A DNA stretch of 64,000 nucleotides, from the NCBI GenBank assembly GCA_029449235.1, contig JANATG010000015.1:1178001-1242000 (forward strand), written 5' to 3'. Under the pieces are notes generated by a model that worked only from the letters and a program-made list of their open reading frames with translations, was not told the origin of the DNA and made no database searches. A program made the translations under genes and the position numbers. Positions 23,937 through 34,628 of this stretch are shown piece by piece (the first letter of the stretch is position 1; each line of letters starts with the position of its first letter). This DNA is from Linnemannia schmuckeri (taxonomy: Eukaryota > Mortierellomycota > Mortierellomycetes > Mortierellales > Mortierellaceae).

Positions 23937-26112
23937 ATGCCGGAAGTTCTCCAGGCGCTCCATCGCCAGCAGGAGCAAGAGCGACACACTCTCGAACAGG
24001 AACAGCGACAGGAACAGGAACAACTTCTTCATCACCAACAACAGACTTTTCAGGAGCAGGAGCAAAAATACATTCGACTTCAGAATGAGTACCACCAGGA
24101 CCCGACTCCTCACCGTGCACACGAGATAATGATGCTTGAGCAAGAAGGGAAGCACTCTCAGGAACTGTTTGCTCAGCAGCGACAGCATGTTTTGGAGCGT
24201 CAACAACAGGATCGACTTCGTATGCAGGAACGACAGTGGGCGCAGGAGCATATCGCCATTCAGCAGATCCAGGCACAGCAACTACTCCAGCAACAACAGC
24301 AACACCAACAACACCAACAACACCAGCACCGCTACCAGGAACAGCAACACCATCACTATCAGGAGCCGCAGCATCCAACCTTTCAGCAGCAGCACCAACA
24401 CCAATTGCAACAGCACGATCAGCAACAATACCACCACCAACAACAACATACCCGTCAAACACAACAGCATACAAAGGAATCAGACTCAGATTCAGAAGCT
24501 ATGGATGTCGACGATGAGGTGGGTCTGTACTCGATCGCTTCGACGATCACTAACCTCCGTCAACACATCAAACCAGGGCACACCAGTCCTTCGGTGGGCG
24601 CATGGGCCGAGGGTGCAGCAACACAACGCCGCTCCGACGACAACGATCCGGATGCGGCCGTGATCTTGGATACCAATATCCTCATTTCGCATCTCAACTT
24701 TTTCCAAGCCTTGGTCAATTCTTATGGACCTCCTACCGACAAGACCAACAGTAGCAGGAGCAGTAGCAATGGAAGGCGCGTTTCACTGGATGGTCTTGAG
24801 AAACCTGAAGACGTCGTTTTTGTGGTCCCCTGGATCGTGATGCAAGAACTGGATGGGCTGAAGGGAGGCGGTCGGCAGGGAAGCGATGTTGATGTCTCGG
24901 GGAAGGCTCGCCTTGCTATCGAGTTTTTGCGGGCAGAGTTGAGCAAGCAGTCGTCTACATCAAGACTGCGAGGACAGAAAATGAGCGAACTTGTCGCCAA
25001 GGCCGAGGTATGTAATTTCATGAACATGCTTGCTTTATTTAGATCCAACAAAAGGACATAATCAGATGAGATTGTGTGATTGGGAGAGACTAACATGATG
25101 TAAAACTATATACTCAACTGATGTATAGGCGAACGACGACAAGATTTTGGATTGCTGTCAGTACTTCAGGATCTTGTACCCAGACCCAACAAAGACCAGG
25201 ATCATCTTGTTCACCAATGACAAGAATCTTAGTGTCAAGGCGATGGTCCATGAGGTCGAGGTGATCTCGCGATTCACCGTCCAGTTGGAACTCTCGTCTG
25301 TGCGTAGCTCTATCTCACGATCATCAAAGGACGACAACAGCAACGATATAGCCTCGCCAGAACACAGTGATCACAGCGGCGGCGGCGACGGTGACGATGA
25401 TCTGATGATGGACGGCGATGCCGTATCGAAACCCTCCAATAACAACAACAGCAAAAACTCCGAACCGCGACCCAAAAACGGATCACGTAAGAACAGCAGC
25501 AGATCACTCAGCAGGTTCAGGGCAGAACATAACGACCGTGAACTGCAGCGGATCAAGTCCTCTAGCGATCAAACAAAGGTCATCCCTGACGGCATGGATC
25601 CCAGTCTCTTCCGATTGACCAACCATGTCCTCAAAAACCTTTGCCGATTCTTGGAAGCCGTGGTCCCTGATCACCTCCAAGCCCGCTACGGAGCCAAATG
25701 GAAGGATATCACCAACTTTGACAAGGGCGGCGGCTGCATCAAGGAGGAGGAGATGAAGTGGGACAGCAAACGGCTCACGCAACCCGTCAAGATCATGCAA
25801 GAGCACTGGGTTGTTTTTGCGGATGCATATGAGCGACCGAGTCAGGCTCGCAAGGCGCGGGAAAGTGTGGATCGATTGCAGTCGTTTGTCAAAACTTGGA
25901 CTCGAGTCGAAGTGTTTGGACTAGGAAAGGTCTACAAGAAGGATGTGAAGGTTTTGTTGGAGGATGTCGATGTTGTTTTATCGGGTGTTACTACCCTTCC
26001 TGACTCCATTGATGTGAGTTCGCTACCGGGTACGGCGTCGTTTTATGATGCTAGGAATAGGATTGCACTGATGAAGGACTGGAGAGCAGAGTGCGATCGA
26101 TTACAAGACTAA
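23937..26112 (+). CDS. SWT1: SWT1-like PIN-domain endoribonuclease
   Basis: Predicted 684-residue RNA endonuclease resembling SWT1, which in yeast cleaves unspliced mRNA in nuclear-pore quality control. Exons are 23937-25007 and 25129-26112 (phase 0 intron). Residues 1-175 are extremely Gln/His-rich (EQEQRQEQEQLLHHQQQ type) and probably disordered or coiled. The PIN domain spans about 240-395, with acidic residues at D245 (ILDTN), E304 (MQELDG), D361/D365 (NDDKILD) and D388 (TNDKNL), a complete metal-binding set. The domain is interrupted by a Ser/Arg-rich loop. After an acidic low-complexity linker, a helical C-terminal region (about 515-680) resembles the all-alpha tail of SWT1. The ATG was chosen as the first in the long frame. 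PIN is confident; orthology to SWT1 is likely. Confidence 0.82.
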
Positions 26113-26149
26113 TATTAAACACTAATGAAATGATAGTACTGCCTGTTCA

Positions 26150-26155
26150 TTTATT
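26150..26155 (-). terminator. Candidate polyadenylation signal (AATAAA on minus strand) for the ferritin-like gene
   Basis: TTTATT on the + strand lies 120 bp beyond the ferritin-like stop codon, within the 162-bp tail-to-tail spacer. Motif and position only. Confidence 0.25.
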
Positions 26156-26274
26156 TATGTTCAAGGACGATTGTATGTTTTTTTTTATGAAGAGTATTGT
26201 GGAGGAAGATATTCTACGCTGTATATGGTTCAACGGTTTGTGACCGTTCTGGATTGTGGAGATGGTTCTAGTGT

Positions 26275-27144
26275 TTAATGGTCGCCGCGGAAGAGAAGAG
26301 CAGGTCCGGCCAGGATACGGCTCTCGTCCTTGAGGGTAATAGGGGTCGCAGTATCGGTGATCACAACATAGACATACCCATTGACGGTGGGGGGCAACTT
26401 GCATTCCTGACGACGTGAAACCACAACCTTGTCGTTATACAAGAACTGGCACCACTCCTGACGACCGGCCACCTCCCCCTCATACGAGGTCTCGACTTTG
26501 TCGCCCTTGATCGAGGCCGTCAACTGCGTGAAGGGGGCCACGCCCAAATCATAAGGGCACGATTCAATGAAATTGGTCGCAATCGTCACAACCTCTCGGG
26601 GAGTCAAAGGCGTATCGAACGGGTAAGGAGCTCCATTCTCGCCGACAACCTCGTTCAAGAACGAAGAGTGACGACCCTCGACCGTCGCAATGCTGGCGGC
26701 AGCCGTCAACAGATCTTCAGATGTAATTCCGGCAGCCGCACCGAGGTATGCAGAAACACCGGTATTCTCGAGCGCACGCGCGACGGCGATAAAGGTCTCG
26801 AGATCATCGAGCGGAAACTTGTAAGTACACTTGGGGACAGGTGTGCCGCCCATAGACTCGATAACCGAGGTCAGGACCGTGACATGAGTCGATTCGTGCT
26901 GGCCAATGCGAACGAATCGCTCACGGATCTTGTTGTCCAGGTGGTAAGCGTTGAAGACATCGGGGCCAAACTTGTGGAGGCCCTGGGTGTAGAACTCAGA
27001 TTCAAGGTGCTCCAGGGCCAGGGCGAAGTTCAAGATTCCGAGGTCGGAGGCCTTGTCGCGCTTAGCGAGGTGGCGAAGGGGAGCGGCCATGACCATGGAG
27101 GTGGCGGCGATGGCGGAAGCGATGGCGACGAATGAGAAACGCAT
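26275..27144 (-). CDS. Secreted ferritin-like domain protein (Rds1-like)
   Basis: Intronless, 289 residues. The N-terminus MRFSFVAIASAIAATSMVMA is a clear signal peptide, probably cleaved near residue 20, so the product is secreted or cell-wall associated. The body matches the Ferritin_2 type four-helix bundle found in fungal stress-induced proteins such as Rds1: helix 1 LEHLESEFYTQGL (E45/E48/E50), helix 2 E84-S-T-H87, helix 3 E126 (ARALENTG), helix 4 E156-G-R-H159. This keeps the full E, ExxH, E, ExxH di-iron ligand pattern, although metal binding in this secreted family is not established. The C-terminal 80 residues add a beta-rich segment with two Cys. Family is confident; function is unknown. 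Confidence 0.85.
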   Translation of the reverse strand: MRFSFVAIASAIAATSMVMAAPLRHLAKRDKASDLGILNFALALEHLESEFYTQGLHKFGPDVFNAYHLDNKIRERFVRIGQHESTHVTVLTSVIESMGGTPVPKCTYKFPLDDLETFIAVARALENTGVSAYLGAAAGITSEDLLTAAASIATVEGRHSSFLNEVVGENGAPYPFDTPLTPREVVTIATNFIESCPYDLGVAPFTQLTASIKGDKVETSYEGEVAGRQEWCQFLYNDKVVVSRRQECKLPPTVNGYVYVVITDTATPITLKDESRILAGPALLFRGDH

Positions 27145-28508
27145 TTTGTTGTTTTTTGTGTTGTGTTGGAATGGAGTTTGGTTTGGTTGATAAGGTGAGG
27201 TTGAGGTTTGTTAAAAGTGCTTTGTGTTTGAGTGTCTGTTGTTGTTGAGAGAAGCTTGGTTGTTGAAGTTGATGAAGATGAAGAAAAAAAGTGGAGGCGA
27301 AACTTGGGTGGTTTTATAGTCATTTCTGAAGGCGGTGATGATCGCGACAATAGCAATGTGGCCGTACGCGCTCGCGCAATCCAGCATTAACTCATCGATT
27401 GACCACAAGCTAGGTAGCTCTTTCATCTTGTTCCTTCACATTGGTCACTTTTTTCATCCTCCTTGCATTATTCATGAACAAGGATGGCAAACAATGTACA
27501 TGTCGCAAAAGGCAAGCCCCTTCTCTCCGTCTCTCCCGCTTTGTTACTTCTAACCCTCCTACACGATGCTCATCGCCGTCGCAGATTGTTCTTTCAAAAG
27601 TCACTGCCATCCCTTGGTAAAGGACAGTCCTTGCGTGTGTGGATGTGTATATTCGCGCAGTGATGACCAAAACAATACAACTGCGACACTAGGCAAGGCA
27701 AGGCGAGGCGAATCGCATCCTCCCCCGATATGTTAAACTATCGTCTCTCCTTGCTGTCGCGCTTTTTGTTGTGAGATGCGCAACTTTTTCCTTATTTTTA
27801 GATGTGGCACTTATTGTACTCCTGTTTCTGCGAAGAACGTGTTGTGACTTGGGTTCTGTTGTACTAGTTTAGCGCCCCTCCTCTTTGTCCTGTGGTAGGA
27901 AATGAGGATACAGGGATAAGAAGAAGGGAAGGGAAGGAAAGGAAAAGCAAAGCCTCTCGCGTGTTGGGAAAATAGGGTCATACAGCACAATGTGCACACA
28001 TTTTGGCACAGCCATTTAATTTCAGCTTAGGCGATGCTTCAGGATTAGAATTCCACCAGGGCTATATAGCAATTTTTGTATTTTTGGGATTTCGGTAGGA
28101 ACGCCACTGCAAAGACATACAGGAATCATTCACATGTCAGTTACAGGTCAGGTACAGTACTATCGGGATACAAGGCGAGGGAGAATGGATTGTCAGTTGT
28201 GCTATTGTGTCCCTACGAGGGAAGATGAAGATCTTAACGTTGAATTTGTTTCGCGACTGGCAAGAACCTAGGATAGAACTAGGTTATTTCGGCTGACATT
28301 ATCGAAAAGTACAGACAGTAGTAATCTAATTCAGCCAGTTTTTTGCTTTTGAGGTGAAAGGCGTTACTTGAATACTTGTTGCTGCTTTCTCCTTTCATAT
28401 CCCCTTTCCTATCTCCCTTCTCTTTCGCCATCAAATTCAGTCGGGCTTGATAAAATCATTTTGGTGGCGCATAAAAATAAAATGTATGATGTTTTATTTG
28501 TTGCTCGT
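27145..28508. other. 1.36-kb intergenic region upstream of ferritin-like gene
   Basis: Holds the promoter of the minus-strand ferritin-like gene (27145-27340, G/T-rich leader) and the 3' flank of the crotonase. A direct GGCAAGGC/AAGGCGAGGCGA stretch near 27694-27712 and G/A-rich sequence near 27895-27945 are visible. No frame with domain character was found. Confidence 0.5.
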
Positions 28509-29324
28509 TTAGAGCTTGGACTTCAACTTCTCGGCTCCGAGACCAAAGTCGTCCCAGTTGGGTTTCTCTCGGCTGGCAAAGGCACCAATGCCATGGGCTG
28601 CCTCTTCAGAGGTAATCATCTTGCCAAAGGCCTCACGGACATAGGCGGGGACAACCTTGGCATCTCCACCGCGTCCATCGACATTGTCGACCAGCAATTT
28701 GACATCACGCATCGCTCCAGGTCCGCTCTGCGCCAACAGATCGACATAATCCTGTACCTTCTTGTCCAATGACGCCTCATCCTCTGCAACCGAGGTCACA
28801 AACCCAACACGATAGCCTTCTTGAGCTGAGACACGCTCGCCCGAGAGCATGTACTGCTTGGATCGGAAGGCACCCAATTGAGGGACAATGACCTCGGAGA
28901 TCAAGGCCGGAATCAGACCACGATGGACCTCGGGCATGCTGAAATATGCCGAAGACTGGACAATGCGGAAGTTGCACGAAAAGACAATGCCGACACCGCC
29001 GCCGAGAGCAGGGCCGTTGACGCGGGCAATGGTGGGTTTGGGGGAGCGAGAGAGGGTCGAGAACATGGACTGAGTGACGGCAACAGGGTCGGTGGCGGAG
29101 GTGGTATCGTCATCCTGGGGGGTGAGGTCCATGCCTGTGCAAAAGTATTTGCCGTTTCCTGTGACGATGATGATGCGAACTGTGGGGTCATCGATAGCCT
29201 TGTTGAGGATGTCGACAAACTGGTTGACCATAGGTCCTGAGAGAGCGTTGCCGCGCTTGGGGCGGTTCAACGTGATTGTTGCGACTGCACCCTTCTGAGA
29301 GTAGAGGACTTCTTTTTCTGACAT
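28509..29324 (-). CDS. Crotonase-family enoyl-CoA hydratase, methylglutaconyl-CoA hydratase-like, with PTS1
   Basis: Intronless, 271 residues. Crotonase superfamily enzyme acting on an enoyl-CoA. Oxyanion-hole segments are KYFCTGMDL (about 60-70) and VNGPALGGGVGIVFSC (about 105-120). The following FSMPEVHRGLIPALIS with VPQLG is the pattern of the AUH/LiuC methylglutaconyl-CoA hydratase branch and close relatives rather than of ECI isomerases. The protein ends in KLKSKL, a canonical peroxisomal targeting signal. It is divergently transcribed, across 650 bp, from an acyl-CoA carboxyltransferase, the enzyme type acting one step earlier in leucine or geranyl-CoA degradation. Crotonase fold and SKL are seen directly; the exact substrate is inferred from motif resemblance and could differ. 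Confidence 0.85.
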   Translation of the reverse strand: MSEKEVLYSQKGAVATITLNRPKRGNALSGPMVNQFVDILNKAIDDPTVRIIIVTGNGKYFCTGMDLTPQDDDTTSATDPVAVTQSMFSTLSRSPKPTIARVNGPALGGGVGIVFSCNFRIVQSSAYFSMPEVHRGLIPALISEVIVPQLGAFRSKQYMLSGERVSAQEGYRVGFVTSVAEDEASLDKKVQDYVDLLAQSGPGAMRDVKLLVDNVDGRGGDAKVVPAYVREAFGKMITSEEAAHGIGAFASREKPNWDDFGLGAEKLKSKL

Positions 29325-29974
29325 CGTTGTATTTCTTGGAGTTGGTTCGGGAAAGAGGGTGTTGCTGAATGTGAATGAGGAGGATAGATGAATAAGAAGA
29401 CGAGAAGGTGATGCAAAGCGGTTGCAAGCAAGAACGTGTGGGGGTGGCCAGGAAGAGACAGGCAGACACTTTAGAGTGCTGCACGTGATTCAGGGCTAAA
29501 GACACGCGCGCACTTCGAAAAGTTGGAATTTCTCCACACGAAACGCTCTACATTGACATCAAGTGAACACTTTGTTCACTCTCGGCTCTCTCTTTGTACC
29601 AGAGGGATGATGATTCTTCACTCCTTGCTGCTTGGAGAAAGGTCCTCACTTTCAACTTCCCCCACCCAATTGATTACCCGCAGAGTTAGTGCCAGTTCTT
29701 ACTTCGTGGCAGCTGAAGGAGCTTGTTCTCCTCCTTCCCCATGCAAGTTCACTTTCTCGGACACTTTTATTTTTTACTCGTCTCCATGCAAACAACCGTG
29801 AACTGAAATAAGAGGTGAGCAACTTTGTCACTTTGTGTTCAACCATCACCTTTTTTTACTTCTCCTTCTACTTCCTCTTCTTTTTCTCTTCTCTCCTCTT
29901 TTCTCTTTTTCTTTTTCTCTTTTGTTCTTGTTCTTTACATTCTCCATTCTCCTCAGCTACACCCTCTCCTCTCG
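29325..29974. promoter_or_regulatory. 650-bp divergent promoter between crotonase and acyl-CoA carboxyltransferase
   Basis: Start codons at 29324 (-) and 29975 (+) face apart. A palindromic CACGTG E-box lies at 29482-29487, about 160 bp from the crotonase start. The right 130 bp before the carboxyltransferase ATG is a T/C-rich leader. Co-regulation is inferred from the layout and the peroxisomal endings of both proteins. Confidence 0.45.
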
Positions 29975-32248
29975 ATGAGTCACATCATCGACCCCTCCCA
30001 CAGAAACCCCCCGGCCAACCGTCGGACGGTCGGGGACCAGTTCAGCACGACTCAGCCTAGCGTTGCCCAGCACCTCGGCCACCAGACAAAGCCCACAAAG
30101 TCTAAGATCAACACCAAATCGCCCGAATATATCGCCAACTACAAGGAGATGCTCGAGATGGTCGACCAGCTCAACGAGCGTCTCCAGGAGGCCACCTTCC
30201 AGGGCGCCGATCGTCTCTTGGCCCTCCACCACAAGCGCGGCTCCATCCTCGGTACGACATCATCTCTTTCTCTCTTTACAATTCTTTCTTTCTCACAAGT
30301 CTTATTTGATCCGTTCATAGCTCCATACATGAACCGAGAAAATGTAGTCCCACAACCTAACCGAACCCTTTTTTATAATTGTCACTTCAATAGCCCGTGA
30401 TCGTCTCGAGTTGCTGTTGGATGACGACTCCCCATTCATGGAGTTGTGCCCCTTGGCTGGTTATGGTCAAGACGACATGACCATCGGTGGTTCCCAGGTC
30501 GCCGGTATCGGTCTTGTTTGGTAAGACCTCCCTTCACCTTGCCCCTACTATGCTTATGCTTATATGACTTTTTGCACGTCACAATCACAAGGACTCCCTT
30601 CTAAACGCGCCACCATTCTTCTTTCTCAATAGCGGCATCGAGTGCATGGTCTCTGCCAACGTTCCCACTCTCCAGGGAGGCGCCTCTAACGCTACCACCC
30701 TCGCCCGTGGTGAGCGTCTCGGTCGCATCGCCTGGGAGAACCGTCTCCCCCACATCCAGCTCGTCCAGTCTGTATGTTATCGCTTTATCAATCGATTTCG
30801 TTATCGTGTTGACGCATTGTAAAATGACATTGAGAATGCAACTGACATATCCTACCTTGTAATGTTTATAATCGATAGGCCGGAGCAAACCTTGCGCAGC
30901 AGTCTCGCGTGTTTCACCCTGGCGGGGCTGTCTTCCGTCACTTGGCCGAAAGGTAAGCATAGTAACGCGTCGCTTGGGCTTAGTTAGTGGATGCCAGTAC
31001 TAATAGTTCCTTTAAATAACACGTCATCCTCTCTCGCAATTGTTAGATCAAAGGCAGGTCTTCCTTCCGTCGCTGTTGTCTTTGGAAACTCGACTGCAGG
31101 AGGTGCCTATATCCCCGGTATGAGTGACTACAGTATCATGGTTAAGGTAAAGCATCACACTCACACCTAGGAACGGCATTCTGGATATTCATTTGCTTAA
31201 ATACGAATCAAATAGCTCACACTTCTGTTCCTCTCTACAACAGGGCAAGGCCCAGGTCTTCTTGGGTGGTCCACCATTGGTCAAGATGGCTACAGGAGAG
31301 ATCTCGGATGCAGAATCCCTCGGAGGAGCTGATATGCACAGTCGCAAGTCTGGAGTGTCTGATCAGCTCGCGATGGATGAGTACCATGCCATTGCCATGG
31401 CCCGTGAGTTCGTCTCTGGACTTAACTGGACCAAGCAGGGCCAGTTGCCCATCCGTCACTTGAAGGGTCTCTTTGATCAGCCCCTCTACGACCCCGATGA
31501 GATTCTGGGCATTGTCAGCGCTAACATCCGTATTCCTTTCGATGCTGTCGAGGTCATTATCCGCTTGGTCGATGGATCGCGTTTCACACAGTTCAAGCCT
31601 CTGTACGGACCCAACTTGATTTGTGGTTGGGCTACCATCCACGGTATCCCCGTCGGTATTCTTGCCAACAACAACGTTCTCTTCCCTCCTGAGGCCAACA
31701 AGGCAACCCAGTTCATCCAGCTCTGCAACATGCGCGATACACCCATCTTGTACCTCCACAACATTACTGGATTCATGGTCGGCAAGAAGTACGAGGAAGA
31801 AGGTATTATCAAGGCCGGATCACGCTTCATCAACGCCGTCTCGAACTCGCAGGTGCCCTGCATTACGATTGTGATGGGGGCCAGTTACGGGGCTGGAAAC
31901 TACGCAATGGCAGGACGTGCGTACAACCCTCGATTCCTGTTTTCGTGGCCCAACAGTAAATGCTCTGTTATGGGCGCGGAGCAGTTGACAGGAGTGCTAG
32001 ATATTGTGATGCGTGACTCTGCCAAGAAGTCGGGCAAGGTGATTGATGAGGAGATGGCCAAGGCGTCGATGGATATGTTCCAGGCGATGGTTGAGAGTGA
32101 GTCGGATGTTTACTGGACCAGCTCCCGATGCATTGATGACGGTGTCATTGACCCCCGCGAGACCCGTACCATCCTTGGCTTCTGTCTCTCGGTCTGCTAC
32201 AACACCGAAGTCAAGGGCGGCAATCTCTATGGTGTCTCCCGCATGTAG
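29975..32248 (+). CDS. Acyl-CoA carboxylase carboxyltransferase (beta) subunit, MCC/PCC-type, PTS1-like end
   Basis: Predicted 573-residue carboxyltransferase that moves CO2 from biotin to an acyl-CoA; the partner biotin-carrying subunit is not in this window. Exons: 29975-30251, 30394-30520, 30633-30771, 30879-30952, 31047-31146, 31244-32248. Motifs: KRGSILARDRLELLLD near residue 90, the N-domain oxyanion region GNSTAGGAYIPGMSDY (about 221-236) and C-domain GASYGAGNYAMAGRAYNPRF (about 453). SVMGAEQ and the spacing fit methylcrotonoyl-CoA carboxylase beta, propionyl-CoA carboxylase beta or bacterial geranyl-CoA carboxylase. No convincing mitochondrial presequence is seen after MSHIIDPSHRNPP, and the C-terminus is SRM, which fits the PTS1 consensus [SAC][KRH][LM]. 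An upstream in-frame extension reads through the C/T-rich leader and was not used. Confidence 0.88.
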
Positions 32249-32524
32249 TTTTCTTTTCTCTCTCTTCTTCTCTGTTTATTTCGATTACAAAATATTTGTC
32301 CAAATCCAAATCCAAACCTGTGTGCTTGTGGGTGTCGTTACTGCGGACGGTTCATTTTTTTTTTCCTTGTAAGGCAAAAGACAGTCCCTGCACACACATT
32401 TTTTCTTGGCCTGTTGTATTCCTTTCATGCGAGCAACCCTATCGCCCTTTCTTTACTTTCGTTTTTTTTCTCTCTTCACTCAACCTCATTACCACCTTCC
32501 ACCAAGAAACACGCAACAGCCAAT

Positions 32525-34015
32525 ATGCCGATGACACTCAAGGACATCGAGGACTACGATCGCAAGGACATGTTGCGAGTCGAACACATCCACTGGGCCA
32601 TCACCCATGAGGTCCGCGACCTCAAGCAATGGGACAACGCCTTGACCCTTCTCACTTCCTATCTCGCCCCAGTTATCATTGCCTCCGAAAAGGCTGCCGC
32701 CGCCGCTGCCGCTTCCGCTGCCGCAGTAACTGGCGGGGTTGATGCCGAGACAGCAGCACCTATAGAGAGCACCACCAAGCCTTCTTCACCCCCATCGTCC
32801 TCATCGCTCATAACGACGACGACAGACGGAGCAGCTGCAGCAACTCAAGGAGGAAGACAAGCCTCGTCAACAACAACGTCCAAGTTCAGTGACTTTGTCG
32901 AAGACGAGACGGGACAGTACACAAAACAACTTACAGAACAGGATATGCGCCTAATCCAATGGTCAATTGCTGCCTTAGTCCGCTACGCACCCTCACCCTC
33001 CGAATCCAATGTCGTCTACATGTTCTACCTCCAACGCCAACCCCCAATCCGTAACGACGAGACTATTGACAATTGCCTGATCTCATTGATCTTTCAGTAC
33101 GCACAAGTCAAAAATGATCCTGAGTTGCAAGCCAAGGGACTAGATCTGATCAAGGTTGCACTAGAGAGAGGGGTGGGGTTGCCGAGTTATCAGTCGAGGA
33201 CTTCGGTCAAGAATCAGAACTATGGGCCGCAGAAGCAGACGATTTTGGCGAGTGTTAGTAAGCCGATTTTGATCCAGCAAGGGTTGCAGATTACGGCTGA
33301 TGGGCGGGCTTTGGAGGCGCGTCGTCCTTATGGTCAGCAGCACCAAGGGGGTCGATCTTATGGACAGCAGAAGCAGCAGCAAGGTTCTCATTCTCCTCAT
33401 AAGGGTTCAAATGGTTTCCCTACTGGAGGACAACGGCAAGGACAGAATCAAGCACAGGGACAGGCGCAGGGTCATATCGTGGGTGGAAGGAAGCTGGGGG
33501 CCCATGCAGCTCCCGGATCTTCGTCGCCACAGCCCCAGACACAGTTGTCTCAGCCGCAGCAACAGGCGCCGCAGCAGACTCAAACCCAAACCCAAGCCCA
33601 AGGAAAGACAAAGCAACGGCACCGCAAACAGGACAGTCCCCGACTTTCCAACAAGGATACCCAGGACAACAACACCAGCACAACATCAACACCCACAACA
33701 CCGCGTCAGGAGGAACCCATGGACCAGTACGACTACTACACCAGAGCATCCCGATCGTTCTCCGGAACCGAGCGCGTCAAATCTGGAAGTCGTCCTGCAT
33801 TCGGCAAAGACGGCGGCGGTTACAGTAATGAAGGCAAGCTCCGAACGATTGCGTTTGTTCCTGCGTCGACCAACCCCATGCTCAAGACTGATCATCCTGC
33901 TCCATCCAAGAGTGGTCGTGGAGATGTTGGGGAGAAGGACAAGGAGGACGATGTCAATGCTGTACTCATTGAACATGTCGAGAAGCTGCGGTTGGATCAG
34001 ACAACCGACGAGTAG
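32525..34015 (+). CDS. Uncharacterised protein with helical N-terminus and Gln/Pro-rich C-terminus
   Basis: Intronless, 496 residues; I do not recognise the family. Residues 1-60 are helical and polar (MPMTLKDIEDYDRKDM...). A poly-Ala/Ser/Thr linker (about 58-115) follows, then a folded-looking segment (about 120-255) containing DMRLIQWSIAALVRYAP, YMFYLQRQPPIRNDETIDN and LISLIFQYAQVKNDPELQ. The second half is low complexity: repeated Gly-Gln-Gln, Gln-Thr and Lys/Arg-rich stretches, with an acidic/basic end (EHVEKLRLDQTTDE). The start was chosen at the ATG after the T/C-rich leader. Composition suggests a scaffold or RNA-associated protein, but that is a guess. Confidence 0.7.
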   Translation: MPMTLKDIEDYDRKDMLRVEHIHWAITHEVRDLKQWDNALTLLTSYLAPVIIASEKAAAAAAASAAAVTGGVDAETAAPIESTTKPSSPPSSSSLITTTTDGAAAATQGGRQASSTTTSKFSDFVEDETGQYTKQLTEQDMRLIQWSIAALVRYAPSPSESNVVYMFYLQRQPPIRNDETIDNCLISLIFQYAQVKNDPELQAKGLDLIKVALERGVGLPSYQSRTSVKNQNYGPQKQTILASVSKPILIQQGLQITADGRALEARRPYGQQHQGGRSYGQQKQQQGSHSPHKGSNGFPTGGQRQGQNQAQGQAQGHIVGGRKLGAHAAPGSSSPQPQTQLSQPQQQAPQQTQTQTQAQGKTKQRHRKQDSPRLSNKDTQDNNTSTTSTPTTPRQEEPMDQYDYYTRASRSFSGTERVKSGSRPAFGKDGGGYSNEGKLRTIAFVPASTNPMLKTDHPAPSKSGRGDVGEKDKEDDVNAVLIEHVEKLRLDQTTDE

Positions 34016-34628
34016 ATCTTGCAGGCAGAGGAAGAAGCACTTTTTGAATTTCTTGCGTATCTCCTCAGATTTGACCCTTTGCTTTGCACCTGAAATATAC
34101 AAAGCATAAAAAAGCATTTGCGTCATTTTATTTTCTGTTCTTTGAATGGCAAGTGCATCTCACAAGGATACTCTATGCTGGAGTGGTGGTTCCTTCTCTG
34201 CATCACCTTTTATTTGCTTGTTGTATTCATCTCTCCTCCTTGTGGATATTGTCAGCACAAACAAGAATGAAGATGACAGAAAAAAGGAGGTCCAAAGGGT
34301 GTCAATATAAGCAAGATGACACGTCAAAAAAGGGATGGGAAAGAGAGACAGAGCAAGGGGGCAAAGATAGAGGAAGAAAAATTCCTTTCCTTCCGTGCCG
34401 ACTCTTTTCTTTTTTGAAGAAAAGGTGAATAGGCAAAGTTATCGTCAAGGCACATCTTCGTCAACCTTTCTTCTCTTCCTCTCTTCCTTCCATTCTCCTT
34501 ACCTTCACTCATTCATTTGCTCTGCATTCACGTTCACTTCCTTCTTTCACTTTCGAACGTGGCTGCGCTCGTACTACAACCTTATTTTCTTCGCGCACCG
34601 TTCTTTCTATGCACAAATTATCCTAAAA
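34016..34628. other. 613-bp intergenic region
   Basis: 3' flank of the Gln-rich gene and promoter/leader of the O-fucosyltransferase-like gene. A T/C-rich tract lies at about 34455-34560 on the + strand. An in-frame upstream ATG at 34395 extends the downstream frame, but its translation is that C/T tract, so it was not taken as coding. Confidence 0.5.

Noticed and set aside
34395..34628. Upstream in-frame ATG extending the O-fucosyltransferase-like gene
   Set aside because: The extension encodes a C/T-tract peptide. The ATG at 34629 places a short basic tail before the membrane anchor, as expected for type II proteins.
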